This document shows positions 37,314 to 45,968 of a stretch of 64,000 bases of DNA, in pieces; positions within the stretch are counted from its first letter, which is position 1, and each line of letters starts with the position of its first letter. Made by a program: the position numbers and the translations under genes. The DNA lies in contig NZ_JBKBQG010000017.1 in the NCBI RefSeq assembly GCF_046292825.1, forward strand, positions 1 to 64,000, read 5' to 3'. The notes beneath the pieces were generated by a model that was not told the origin of the DNA, did no database searches, and saw only the letters and a program-made list of their open reading frames with translations. Source of the DNA: Salinarimonas sp046292825. Its GTDB lineage: Bacteria > Pseudomonadota > Alphaproteobacteria > Rhizobiales > Beijerinckiaceae.

Positions 37314-39293
37314 TCATCGCAATGGCCAGGGCAGGTCGTAGGCTCCCTGCAGCCAGCCTCCCGGAAAGACGAGGTTCAGCGCGTTGGCGAGGACGAGGAT
37401 GAAGCCGATGCCGAGCACCGTGAGCAGCACCGTCGTCACCCACGACGCCCGCGCGTAGAGCCTCAGGAACACGAGGAAGAAGCCGAGGATCGCGAGGAAG
37501 AAGCCGACGAGCGCGGTCGCGACGACGAGGCCGGCGATCCAGGCGAAGATCCGCCAAGGCGATGTCGACCCCTCGTCTCCGGGCGTCGTCTCCCCGTCGA
37601 AATTGGCGCTCGACTCGCGCCGCCCCAAAGCGAGCGGGGCCAGCACCAGGAGCGTCGCGAGGAAGCCCACCACCGCGACCCCCGTCGGGAACACGCCTCC
37701 CAGGAAGGAGAGCCGCCAGACCTGGGTGAAGGCCCAGACGAAGAGCGCGAGCACCGCCGCCGTGAAGAGGAGCTGCGGCCACAAGACCCGCGCCCTCGCC
37801 GCCTCGGCCGAGCCCTCCGTCGCCACCGCCCCGCCGCCCCCGGGGCCCTTGCGGGCGCCGAGCCAGATCGAGACGAGGGTGAGGACCGCGATCGCGATCA
37901 CGAGCGGGCGCGTGAGGAAGTCCCAGCCCGCGAACTGGACCGCCTGATAGAGATAGCGCTCGCCCTGGAGCGCGAGCACGAAGCCGATCAGGAAGGCCGG
38001 GCGCGGCCAGCCGAAGCGCTTCAAGAGGATGCCGAGCGCCCCCATCGCGACGAGCGCCACGAGATCGTAGAGCGAGCGCGTCGCCTGGAAGGCGGCGAAC
38101 GAGATCACCATGATCATGAAGGGCGCGACCAGCGTGTAGCGCACGGTGGTCAGCCGCGCGATGCCCGGCGCGAGCGCGATGCACAGAGCGGTGCCGATGA
38201 CGTTGGCGAGCGCGAGCGACCAGACGATCGTATAGGTCACGTCGAGATTGCGCCCCGCCATCGCCGGGCCCGGCTGGAGCCCGAGCAGAATCATGCCCGC
38301 GAGGAAGATCGCCATCGAGCCGGAGCCCGGAATGCCGAAGAGCAGCGTCGGCACCAGCCCGCCGCCCTCCTTGGCGTTGTTGGCGCTCTCGGGCGCGATC
38401 ACACCGCGGATGTCGCCCTTGCCGAATTGCGAGCGGTCCTTCGAGGTCTGGACGACGTGGCCATAGGCGATCCAGTCGACGACCGAGCCGCCGAGCCCCG
38501 GGATCGCGCCGATCACGGCGCCGAGGCCCGAGCAGCGCAGCGCGAGCCATTTGTGGCGCCAGGTGTCGAGGATGCCCTTGTACCAGCCCGATCCGAGCCG
38601 GTTCGTGCGCGCGATGGTCGGCCCCCCGCGCAGGAGGTCGACGATCTCGGGCACGGCGAAGAGGCCGAGCGCCACGATCACGAGCGGCACGCCGTCCATG
38701 AGGTAGAGCGTGCCGAACTCCATCCGATATTCGCCGGTCGCCGGCGCCGCGCCGACCGCGCCGAGGACGAGGCCGAGCGCCGCGGCCGCCACGCCCTTGG
38801 CGAGGTTCGTGCCCGCGAGCACGCCCACCATCGAGAGGCCGAACAAGGTGAGCATGAACAATTCGGCCGCCCCGAAGGACAGGATCAGCGGGCGCGCGAC
38901 CACCACGAAGCCGGTCAGGATCGCCGCGCCGAACAGGCCGCCGATCAGCGAGGCGAAGAACGCCGCCGAGAGCGCGCGCGCCGCCTCGCCCTGCTTGGCG
39001 AGTGGGAAGCCGTCGAGCACCGTCGCCTGCGAGGCCGAGGAGCCGGGTATCCCCATCAGGACCGAGGTGAACGTGTCGGACGTGGGGATGATCGCCACGA
39101 GGCCGATCAGCATCGCGAGCGCGGAGATCTGGTCCATGCCGTAGAGGAAGGGCAGGAGCAGCGACAGGCCGGCGATGCCGCCGAGCCCCGGCAGCACGCC
39201 GATGAGGAGGCCGAGCACGACGCCGAGCGTCATGAAGGCCATATGCTGCCAGGTCATCAGATTGGCGAGCGCGTCGAAGAGTGCCTCGATCAT
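37314..39293 (-). CDS. Tripartite tricarboxylate transporter permease, TctA-TctB fusion
   Basis: 659 residues. About 1-500 is TctA: GVLPGLGGIAGLSLLLPF, MGIPGSSASQATVLDGFP and GAIPGLGGSVVDWIAYGH motifs, with about 11 membrane helices. TctA proteins are normally about 500 residues. After a Gly-rich linker near 480-490 the remaining 160 residues have four helices as in TctB. This makes both membrane subunits one chain. The fusion with TctC (39389-40486) and PrpF forms a set for uptake and use of a tricarboxylate. Confidence 0.87.
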   Translation of the reverse strand: MIEALFDALANLMTWQHMAFMTLGVVLGLLIGVLPGLGGIAGLSLLLPFLYGMDQISALAMLIGLVAIIPTSDTFTSVLMGIPGSSASQATVLDGFPLAKQGEAARALSAAFFASLIGGLFGAAILTGFVVVARPLILSFGAAELFMLTLFGLSMVGVLAGTNLAKGVAAAALGLVLGAVGAAPATGEYRMEFGTLYLMDGVPLVIVALGLFAVPEIVDLLRGGPTIARTNRLGSGWYKGILDTWRHKWLALRCSGLGAVIGAIPGLGGSVVDWIAYGHVVQTSKDRSQFGKGDIRGVIAPESANNAKEGGGLVPTLLFGIPGSGSMAIFLAGMILLGLQPGPAMAGRNLDVTYTIVWSLALANVIGTALCIALAPGIARLTTVRYTLVAPFMIMVISFAAFQATRSLYDLVALVAMGALGILLKRFGWPRPAFLIGFVLALQGERYLYQAVQFAGWDFLTRPLVIAIAVLTLVSIWLGARKGPGGGGAVATEGSAEAARARVLWPQLLFTAAVLALFVWAFTQVWRLSFLGGVFPTGVAVVGFLATLLVLAPLALGRRESSANFDGETTPGDEGSTSPWRIFAWIAGLVVATALVGFFLAILGFFLVFLRLYARASWVTTVLLTVLGIGFILVLANALNLVFPGGWLQGAYDLPWPLR

Positions 39294-39388
39294 GAAGCGT
39301 CAGGCTCCGGTCCGGCGCGGCGGGCGCGGGTGCACAGACGCCGCCGCGGCTGCGTGCCGCGACGGCTTCGGCGAACGGCGTGCGCCGG

Positions 39389-40486
39389 TCAGAGCTCGAC
39401 CTGGTGCGTCTCGCGCAGGAATGTGCGCACCCATTCGCGCGCGTCCGGGTCGATCGAGGTCGCGACGCGGTAGAGCGGCTCGACGTCGTCGAGCACGGCC
39501 TGCTCGTAATCGCCGAGGACGTCCTCCTTGGCCGCCTGCAGCTCGGGATCGGCCACCGCGTCGGCGAAGGCCTGGCGATAGGTCTGGACGATGTTCTCGG
39601 GCGTGCCCTCGGGCAGCATGGCGGGCTTCTGGGCGGCGAAGCCCGAGCCGAAGAAGGCCATGTACGCGTCGAACTCGACGCCCGAGGGACGCGAGCCGTG
39701 CATCATCTCGTAGGCCTCGACGAAATGCGGCAGGTCCGGGAAGGTCGGATCGCGCTGGACGTTGCCCTGCGCGTCGAGCACGCCCCAGGAGAACATCGGC
39801 ACGGCCTCGCCCGCCTCGACGAGCGGCATCACCTGGGTGAGATAGGCCGACGAGGTCTGGTAGTCGACCGTCGCCTCGCCGCGCTCGAAGGCGAGACGGC
39901 CCTCTCCGCGCCCGCGCATGCCGAAGACGTAGCGCACGTCGAGCCCCATCACGAGGAAGGCGAGCATCGGGACGAGGTCGAGCGAGGTCGCGCCCTGGCT
40001 CGCATAGACGAGCTCGGTCCCCTGCAATTGCCCGAGCTGCGAGGCGTCCTCGACGCCGAAGCGCGCCGGCAGATAGACGACGCCGCCCGTCGGCGAGACG
40101 AGCACCGGCTGCAGCCGGGCGTAATCGTAGCGCACGCGCGGATCGCCGAGGAGGAAGGGGAATTGCGTCGAGCCGGAGGTCCCGAGCAGCGCGAGCCCGT
40201 CGGGCCGGGCGCGGGCGACGAACTCGTTCGTGCCGGTGATCGAGCCGCCGCCGGGCACGTTGCGCACGATCACGTTCGGATTGCCGGGCAGGTGCCTGGA
40301 GAGGAACGGCGCGAAGAAGCGCGCCCACACGTCCGAGCCGCCGCCTTCGGCGAAGGGGATCGTCCATTCCACGGTGCGGCCGGAGAAATCGACGCCCTGC
40401 GCGCGCGCGGCGGCCGGCAGGAGCGTCGTGGCGGCGCCCGCGGCGGCGGCTCCGACGATGAATTGGCGGCGGTCGATCGTGGTCAT
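39389..40486 (-). CDS. TctC-type substrate-binding protein with Tat-like signal
   Basis: 365 residues. DRRQFIVGAAAAGAA at 5-19 is a Tat-type signal, ending ARAQG. The mature domain has the Bug/TctC pattern: WTIPFAEGGGSDVWARFFAPFLSR, NVIVRNVPGGGSITGTNEF, and a C-terminal ALDDVEPLYRVATS-like helix. It delivers substrate to the TctA-TctB permease encoded 95 bases downstream; that gap holds GC-rich inverted sequence but no gene. GAGGAG precedes the ATG. Confidence 0.86.
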   Translation of the reverse strand: MTTIDRRQFIVGAAAAGAATTLLPAAARAQGVDFSGRTVEWTIPFAEGGGSDVWARFFAPFLSRHLPGNPNVIVRNVPGGGSITGTNEFVARARPDGLALLGTSGSTQFPFLLGDPRVRYDYARLQPVLVSPTGGVVYLPARFGVEDASQLGQLQGTELVYASQGATSLDLVPMLAFLVMGLDVRYVFGMRGRGEGRLAFERGEATVDYQTSSAYLTQVMPLVEAGEAVPMFSWGVLDAQGNVQRDPTFPDLPHFVEAYEMMHGSRPSGVEFDAYMAFFGSGFAAQKPAMLPEGTPENIVQTYRQAFADAVADPELQAAKEDVLGDYEQAVLDDVEPLYRVATSIDPDAREWVRTFLRETHQVEL

Positions 40487-40586
40487 CGGCGTCTCCTCGC
40501 TTATGTTTACGACGCGTTCGGCGTCTGTGGCGCGATCTCTTGGCGTGACCGCGCTCGCCGAACAGACTACGTGCGCCGTCCCTTCA

Positions 40587-40606
40587 TGTAAACTGCACTG
40601 TGTACA
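40587..40606. promoter_or_regulatory. Candidate operator palindrome between tctC and phzF
   Basis: TGTA-AACTGCACTGTG-TACA is an imperfect inverted repeat in the 239-base divergent gap between tctC and phzF. It resembles GntR-type operators (TGTA/TACA halves). The surrounding 60 bases are relatively AT-rich and probably hold both promoters. Assignment is tentative. Confidence 0.3.
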
Positions 40607-40725
40607 AAGGTATGCTGTCGACGCGAACGGCCGCCGGCCGCGGGCCCCCGGTCGCATCCGACATGACAGGGTGAGGGGGATGTGGCAGAGGGGAGGGGAG
40701 CCACGAGGCAGGAGAGACCGACCAG

Positions 40726-41637
40726 ATGCCGCGCCGCTACGCCGTCCTCGACGTCTTCACCGACACCCCGCTCGCCGGCAACCCCCTCGCGGTGGTCTTC
40801 GATGCGGAGGGGCTCGACGGGTCCGCGATGCAGGCGATCGCGCGCGAGACGAACCTCTCCGAGACGGTGTTCGTGCTGCCGCCGCGGGATGCGCGCCATC
40901 GCGCGCGGCTGCGCATCTTCACGCCGGGCCGCGAGCTGCCCTTCGCCGGCCATCCGACCGTCGGGACGGCGATCGCGCTCGCGCTCGAGGACGGGGACGG
41001 CGGGGCGGACGCGCGCGCCTTCGGGCTCGAGGAGGAGGTCGGCATCGTGCCCTGCGTCGTCGAGGTGACCGGCGCGGGCCGCGGGCGGGCGCGATTCCGC
41101 CTGCCGAAGCTGCCGCTGTCCGTCGGCGAGCGCGACCCGGACGAGGCCGCCTGCGCGATGGCGCTCGGCCTCGAACCCGACGAGATCGGCTTCGCGCGCC
41201 ATCGCCCGAGCCGCCATTCCGCCGGCGTGCCCTTCGATCTCGTCCCGGTGCGCTCGCGCGCGGCGCTCGATCGGGCGCGGGCGAGCGAGCATTTCGACGC
41301 GGTGTTCGGGGGAGGCGACCACCCGGCCGTCTATCTCTACACCGCCGAGACCGAGGACCCGCGCGCCTCCTTCCAGACGCGCATGCTCAGCCGGCTCCTC
41401 GGCGCGGGCGTGCTCGAGGATCCCGCTACCGGGTCGGCGGCCGCCGCCTTCGCCGGCGCGCTGATGCAGTTCGAGCCGATGGGGGAGGGGGTTCACGACG
41501 TCCTGATCGAGCAGGGTTTCGCCATGGGCCGCCCGAGCCGCATCGCCCTCCAGCTCCAGATCGAGGCCGGCGCGCTCGTCGGGGCCGAGATCGGCGGGGA
41601 GGCCGTCGTGATCGCGCGCGGCGAGCTCTACGCGTGA
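40726..41637 (+). CDS. PhzF family isomerase/epimerase-like protein
   Basis: 303 residues. The family markers are DVFTDTPLAGNPLAVVFDA, NLSETVF with the catalytic Glu, FTPGRELPFAGHPTVGTA and EDPATGSAAAAFAGAL. PhzF-like proteins catalyse isomerisations with the conserved Glu and Asp; only a few are known to make phenazines. No other phenazine gene is present, so the substrate is unknown. The stop overlaps the next gene by four bases. Confidence 0.9.
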   Translation: MPRRYAVLDVFTDTPLAGNPLAVVFDAEGLDGSAMQAIARETNLSETVFVLPPRDARHRARLRIFTPGRELPFAGHPTVGTAIALALEDGDGGADARAFGLEEEVGIVPCVVEVTGAGRGRARFRLPKLPLSVGERDPDEAACAMALGLEPDEIGFARHRPSRHSAGVPFDLVPVRSRAALDRARASEHFDAVFGGGDHPAVYLYTAETEDPRASFQTRMLSRLLGAGVLEDPATGSAAAAFAGALMQFEPMGEGVHDVLIEQGFAMGRPSRIALQLQIEAGALVGAEIGGEAVVIARGELYA

Positions 41638-42347
41638 GGCGAGCGACCGATTTCGTCGCCGACGTCGAGCGCATCGAGGCGCGCTTCGACGCCACCTGGC
41701 GCTGGCCCTTCGCGGACGAGAACGCGGCGGCGATCGCCGCCAATTGGCAGGCGCGGCTCGCCGAGAAGCCGCGGCTCTTCAACGGGCGCGTGCTCCTCGC
41801 CCGCGACATCGTGCGCGACGGCGACGTCCTGCGCGCGACCTACTTCCCCGTGGACTACGCGACGCTGCTCTTCTTCAAGACGCGCGGCTTCGAGGATGCG
41901 GACGTCGCCAACGGCTTCGCGCTCGCGGCCCTGCGCAGCGCCGACGGCGCGTATCTCGTCGGCGAGATGGGCCCCCACACCGCCAATTCCGGACGCCTCT
42001 ACTTCCCCGGCGGCACGCCGGACATGAACGACGTGCGCGACGGGAGCACGGTCGATCTCGCGGGCTCGGCTCTGCGCGAACTCGAGGAGGAGACGGGGCT
42101 CGGCCCGGGCGAGGTCGCCGTCGAGGGGTGGACGGTCGTGCGCGACGGCGGCTATCTCGCGCTCCTGCGCCGCGTCGCCTCCCGCGAGCCCGCCGAGCGG
42201 CTCGCCGCCCGCATCCGGGCGACGCTCGCCGCGCAAGCCGAGCCGGAACTCGCCGACATCCACGTCGTGCGCGCGGCGGGCACCCTCGACCCCGCCCGCA
42301 CCCCGCCCTTCATGGAGACCTTCCTGCGGCGCGCTTTCGCGGTCTGA
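41634..42347 (+). CDS. Nudix hydrolase-like protein
   Basis: 237 residues from a GTG overlapping the phzF stop (GTGA). The Nudix box core RELEEETGLG near 150-160 has the REx2EExG motif, preceded by FPGGTPDMNDVRDGS, so the gap between the first Gly and the helix is longer than in the classic box. An N-terminal 75-residue extension carries RATDFVADVERIEARF. Hydrolysis of a nucleoside diphosphate derivative is expected; the insertion may alter specificity. Coupled to phzF. Confidence 0.83.
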   Translation: MRRATDFVADVERIEARFDATWRWPFADENAAAIAANWQARLAEKPRLFNGRVLLARDIVRDGDVLRATYFPVDYATLLFFKTRGFEDADVANGFALAALRSADGAYLVGEMGPHTANSGRLYFPGGTPDMNDVRDGSTVDLAGSALRELEEETGLGPGEVAVEGWTVVRDGGYLALLRRVASREPAERLAARIRATLAAQAEPELADIHVVRAAGTLDPARTPPFMETFLRRAFAV

Positions 42348-42434
42348 TCGCGTCCCGCGCGCGAGCATCGCGAGCGCAAATGCTCAGCTTTTAGCTTATC
42401 AATTTTCTGCGCAGACGAGCGGCACGTAGAAATA

Positions 42435-42450
42435 CGGACCTTTCGGTCCG
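42435..42450. promoter_or_regulatory. Hairpin CGGACC-TTTC-GGTCCG before the TRAP genes
   Basis: A perfect six-base-pair stem with a four-base loop, 75 bases before the dctQ start, in a 178-base gap that also holds an AT-rich stretch (42388-42410) suited to a promoter. Could be an operator or a leader structure. Confidence 0.35.
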
Positions 42451-42525
42451 TTGAGGGGAGCGTGCCGTGGCGTCCCGACAGTCGAGCTTCTCCGATCGTT
42501 CGCATGTCTCGCGCGAGGGGCGGCC

Positions 42526-43062
42526 ATGCGCGCGCTCGAGCTGACCGTTCACGGCATCGAGCGGCTCAATACGCTCGTCGGTCGGATCGTGGCGCTGATG
42601 ACGCTCGGGACGGTGCTCGTCTGCTTCGCGACCGTCTACACCCGCTATGCGCTCAACACGAACTTCATCTGGCTGCAGGAAGCCTATGTCTGGCAGCACG
42701 CGCTCGTGATCGTTCTCGGCGCGGCCTACACGATGATGAGCAACGGCTTCGTGCGGGTGGACATCTTCTACGGGCGGATGAGCCCGAAGGGGCGCGCCAT
42801 CGTCGATCTCGCCGGCACGATCGTCTTCCTGATGCCGTTCCTCGCGGTCCTCGCGGTGACCTTCGCCCGCTTCTTCTGGAACTCGTGGCTCGCCGACGAG
42901 GGCTCGCCCAACGAGAGCGGCCTGCCGAACTGGTGGCTCCTGAAGGGCGCGCTCCTCGTGTTCGTCGGGCTCGTCTTCCTCCAGGGCATCGCGCTGATGG
43001 CGCGCTCGGTCCTGGTTCTGCGCGGGCGTGAAGACTACGCGGCAAAGCCTGCCCACGGTTGA
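42526..43062 (+). CDS. TRAP transporter small permease (DctQ)
   Basis: 178 residues with four membrane helices (about 18-42, 58-75, 95-118, 138-160). LQEAYVWQHALVIVLGAAYTMMSNGFVRVDIFY matches the DctQ pattern of the mannitol/2-oxoacid type. It partners the large permease encoded 31 bases downstream to form the membrane part of a sodium-driven TRAP importer. No binding-protein gene (dctP) lies within reach on either side. Confidence 0.88.
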   Translation: MRALELTVHGIERLNTLVGRIVALMTLGTVLVCFATVYTRYALNTNFIWLQEAYVWQHALVIVLGAAYTMMSNGFVRVDIFYGRMSPKGRAIVDLAGTIVFLMPFLAVLAVTFARFFWNSWLADEGSPNESGLPNWWLLKGALLVFVGLVFLQGIALMARSVLVLRGREDYAAKPAHG

Positions 43063-43093
43063 GGAAACGCGACGGCATAGCCGAGGAGGCGTC

Positions 43094-44749
43094 ATGTTCG
43101 ATCCCCTGCTCGCCGGCCAGATCCTCGCCGGATTGTTCTTCCTCGCGATCCTCGTCGTGCTGCTCGGCGGCTACATCGTCGCCTGGACGCTCGGCGGATT
43201 GTCGATGATCTTCGCGCTGATCGGCTGGCAGCTCGGCGTGTTCGACCCCGCGCTCCTGCAGGCGCTCTCGACACGCTTCTTCGGGGTGATCACGAACCCG
43301 GTCCTGATCGCGGTGCCGCTGTTCGTGTTCATGGGCGTGGTGCTCGAGCGCTCGAAGATCGCCGAGGTGCTCCTGACCACGATGGGCGAGCTCTTCGGCT
43401 CGATGCGCGGCGGCCTCGGGCTCTCGGTCGTCGTCGTGGGCGCGCTGCTCGCGGCGTCGACGGGCGTCGTCGGCGCCACCGTCGTCGCGATGGGCCTCCT
43501 CGCGCTCCCCGCCATGCTGCGCGCGGGCTACGACCCCAAGCTCGCCACCGGCGTGATCTGCGCCGCCGGCACGCTCGGCCAGATCCTGCCGCCCTCGACC
43601 GTCCTGATCTTCACCGCCGACATCCTCCAGGGCGCGAACGCGGCCGCGCAGGCCGAGCTCGGCAATTTCGCCCCCGACACCGTATCCGTCGGCGATCTCT
43701 TCGCGGGCGCCTTCCTGCCGGGGCTGATCCTCGCCGTGCTCTACGGCGTGTGGGTGATGGTCCGCGCCGCGCTCGACCCTTCGGCGGCGCCCGCCATCGC
43801 GACCTCGCCCGAGCGGCGGCGCACGCTCGGCCGGCGCGTCGTCGTCGCGCTCATCCCGCCGCTCGCGCTCATCGTCGCCGTGCTCGGCTCGATCGTGGGC
43901 GGCATCGCGACGCCGACCGAGTCCGCCTCCGTCGGCTCGCTCGGGGCGATCCTCCTGTGCCTCATCAAGCTCCTCGCCGAGCGGCGGGTGCGCGGCGAGG
44001 ACGGCGTCGACCACGAGGAGAAGCTGTTCTGGTTCTGGATCGGGTTCCTCTGCGTGCTCCTCGCCATCGGCGCCTTCGGCGGCGCCTTCTGGCTCCTCAC
44101 CTTCCTCGTCGGGGCGATTCTCGCCGCGCTCGTGCCGGTGCTCGCCTCGGCCAAGCTGCGGGCGAGCTTCCTCGACACGATGAGCGAGACCTGCCGCTCG
44201 ACGATGACGATCACCTCGATGATCTTCATCATCCTCCTCGGCGCGACCGCCTTCGCCCTCGTCTTCACCCGGATGGGCGGCTACGAGCTCGTGCGCGGCT
44301 TCCTCGACGCCATGCCCGGCGGCCAGGTCGGCGCGGTGATGGCGGTGATGGCGATCATGTTCGTGCTCGGCTTCTTCCTCGACACGTTCGAGATCGTCTT
44401 CATCGTCGTGCCGATCACGGCGCCGATCCTGATCATCCTCGGCGTCGACCCGATCCTGCTCGGCGTGCTCATCGGCCTCGTCCTGCAGACCTCCTTCCTC
44501 ACCCCGCCCTTCGGCTTCGCCCTGTTCTACCTGCGCGGGGTGGCGCCGGCGTCCGTGAAGACGACGATGCTCTATGCGGGCGTCCTGCCTTTCGTGATCA
44601 TGCAGATCGCGGTGCTCGGGCTCGTCTGGTTCTGGCAGGATCTCGCGACCTATCTGCCGAACTACCTCTTCCGCTCGCCCGCGGGCGTCTTCGAAGGCGC
44701 CCCCGCGCCGCTCCCCTTCGACGACGTGGAGGGCGACGAGTTCCTGTGA
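43094..44749 (+). CDS. TRAP transporter large permease (DctM), long form
   Basis: 551 residues, compared with about 425 in standard DctM. Family blocks are PLFVFMGVVLERS, GVVGATVVAMGLLALPAML, AAGTLGQILPPSTVLI, the central PTESASVGSLGA and PPFGFALFYLRGVAP. The extra length is a cytoplasmic-loop and helix insertion after about 310. GAGGAGG precedes the ATG. It belongs to the subgroup whose binding proteins are often of a distinct type encoded elsewhere. Confidence 0.9.
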   Translation: MFDPLLAGQILAGLFFLAILVVLLGGYIVAWTLGGLSMIFALIGWQLGVFDPALLQALSTRFFGVITNPVLIAVPLFVFMGVVLERSKIAEVLLTTMGELFGSMRGGLGLSVVVVGALLAASTGVVGATVVAMGLLALPAMLRAGYDPKLATGVICAAGTLGQILPPSTVLIFTADILQGANAAAQAELGNFAPDTVSVGDLFAGAFLPGLILAVLYGVWVMVRAALDPSAAPAIATSPERRRTLGRRVVVALIPPLALIVAVLGSIVGGIATPTESASVGSLGAILLCLIKLLAERRVRGEDGVDHEEKLFWFWIGFLCVLLAIGAFGGAFWLLTFLVGAILAALVPVLASAKLRASFLDTMSETCRSTMTITSMIFIILLGATAFALVFTRMGGYELVRGFLDAMPGGQVGAVMAVMAIMFVLGFFLDTFEIVFIVVPITAPILIILGVDPILLGVLIGLVLQTSFLTPPFGFALFYLRGVAPASVKTTMLYAGVLPFVIMQIAVLGLVWFWQDLATYLPNYLFRSPAGVFEGAPAPLPFDDVEGDEFL

Positions 44750-44817
44750 GGGTTCGGGGCGGAGCAGGAGGGGTGGTCTCCAGCGTCCGGAAGACATGCC
44801 GGGAGCCGCCCGCCCCG

Positions 44818-45007
44818 TGTCATCCCCGGCCGGAGCACGCGCAGCGTGCGAAGTGAAAGGGGACCCAGCGCCCGAATCGGCGCCGAAGGCGCTCCTGCTG
44901 CCGCCGACCAGGCGGCTAGTCGCCGCCACAAGTGCTTGCTTCGCAAGCGATTCTCGTGCTGGGTCCCCTTTCCCTGCGCGCCTTCGGCGCTCCGGCCGGG
45001 GATGACA
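44818..45007. repeat. Family C palindromic intergenic repeat, copy C3
   Basis: About 190 bp with TGTCATCCCCGGCCGGAGCA and GGCCGGGGATGACA ends and AAAGGGGACCCAGC / CTGGGTCCCCTTT inner arms. It fills much of the 427-base gap between dctM and the flagellar gene. The remaining 45008-45176 holds no gene; a promoter is expected there. Confidence 0.88.
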
Positions 45008-45176
45008 CGGTTGGAGAACTGACCCTGCGAAGATCACTCTCGTGCTTCGCGTGACCGACTTGACGACGGCTTTCGGATTTCGTCCCCCCCTTCGACGCAG
45101 CGGCCCAACCTCGGCGTCCAGCCCCACGCAAGGCTCCATCCGCATCGTCCTCCCCGAGAGGCAAGCGGAGGCGAGC

Positions 45177-45956
45177 ATGCTGTCGACGGCCATGTCCCTG
45201 AGGCTCGTGACGAGCGACATCACGCGCACGCTCGATCGCGTGGCGAATTCGCCGCAGGCGGCGCGGGAGATCGCGCATTACCGCGAGAACATCGGCAAGG
45301 TGAAGTCCATCGAGGATTTCCTCAAGGACGACCGCCTCTTCACCTTCGCGATGCAGGCCCACGGCCTCGGCGACATGGCCTATGCCAAGGGCTTCATGCG
45401 CAAGGCGCTCGAGGGCGGCATCGACGATCGCAACAGCTTCGCCAACAAGCTCGTCGACAAGCGCTACCGCGACTTCGTCGAGACCTTCAACTTCGCACGT
45501 CACGGCGCGACGACGACAATCTTCTCCCGCGCCGTGCAGGGCACGATCGACCGCTTCGTGCGCCAGACGCTCGAGGAGCAGCAGGGCGCGCAGAACCAGG
45601 GCGTTCGCCTCGCGCTCTATTTCGAGCGCAAGGCGCCCGGATTGAAGACCGGCTACGACGTCCTCGCCGATCCCGCGCTCGCCGAGGTCGTGCGCACGGC
45701 GCTCGGCCTGCCCGACGCCTTCGGGCAGGCGGACATCGATCGCCAGGCGCGGCTGATCGAGAGCCGGATCGACTTCGCGGATTTCGCCGACCCGAAGAAG
45801 CTCGAGACCTTCCTGCAACGCTTCGCGACGCTCCACGACCTCAAGAACCCGCCGATGATGGCGCAGGCGCCCTCGATCCTGATCGGCCAGCCGATCAGCG
45901 CGCAGATCGGCGCCGACGTCCTCATGAGCCTCCAATCGATCCGCTTCGGCCGCTGA
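45177..45956 (+). CDS. DUF1217 flagellar-locus protein
   Basis: 259 residues from the ATG at 45177 with AAGCGGAGG upstream. DUF1217 markers are REIAHYRENIGKVKSIEDFLKDDRLF, AMQAHGLGDMAYAKGFMRKAL and DKRYRDFVETFNF. The protein is helical and soluble. DUF1217 genes lie in flagellar loci of many alphaproteobacteria, next to flgF-fliI as here; molecular role is unsettled. It is the first gene of the flagellar unit and 12 bases from flgF. Confidence 0.86.
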   Translation: MLSTAMSLRLVTSDITRTLDRVANSPQAAREIAHYRENIGKVKSIEDFLKDDRLFTFAMQAHGLGDMAYAKGFMRKALEGGIDDRNSFANKLVDKRYRDFVETFNFARHGATTTIFSRAVQGTIDRFVRQTLEEQQGAQNQGVRLALYFERKAPGLKTGYDVLADPALAEVVRTALGLPDAFGQADIDRQARLIESRIDFADFADPKKLETFLQRFATLHDLKNPPMMAQAPSILIGQPISAQIGADVLMSLQSIRFGR

Positions 45957-45968
45957 CGCGAGTTCCCC

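Noticed and set aside
40726..41637. Phenazine biosynthesis locus
   Set aside because: Only a PhzF-like gene is present, and most family members have nothing to do with phenazines.
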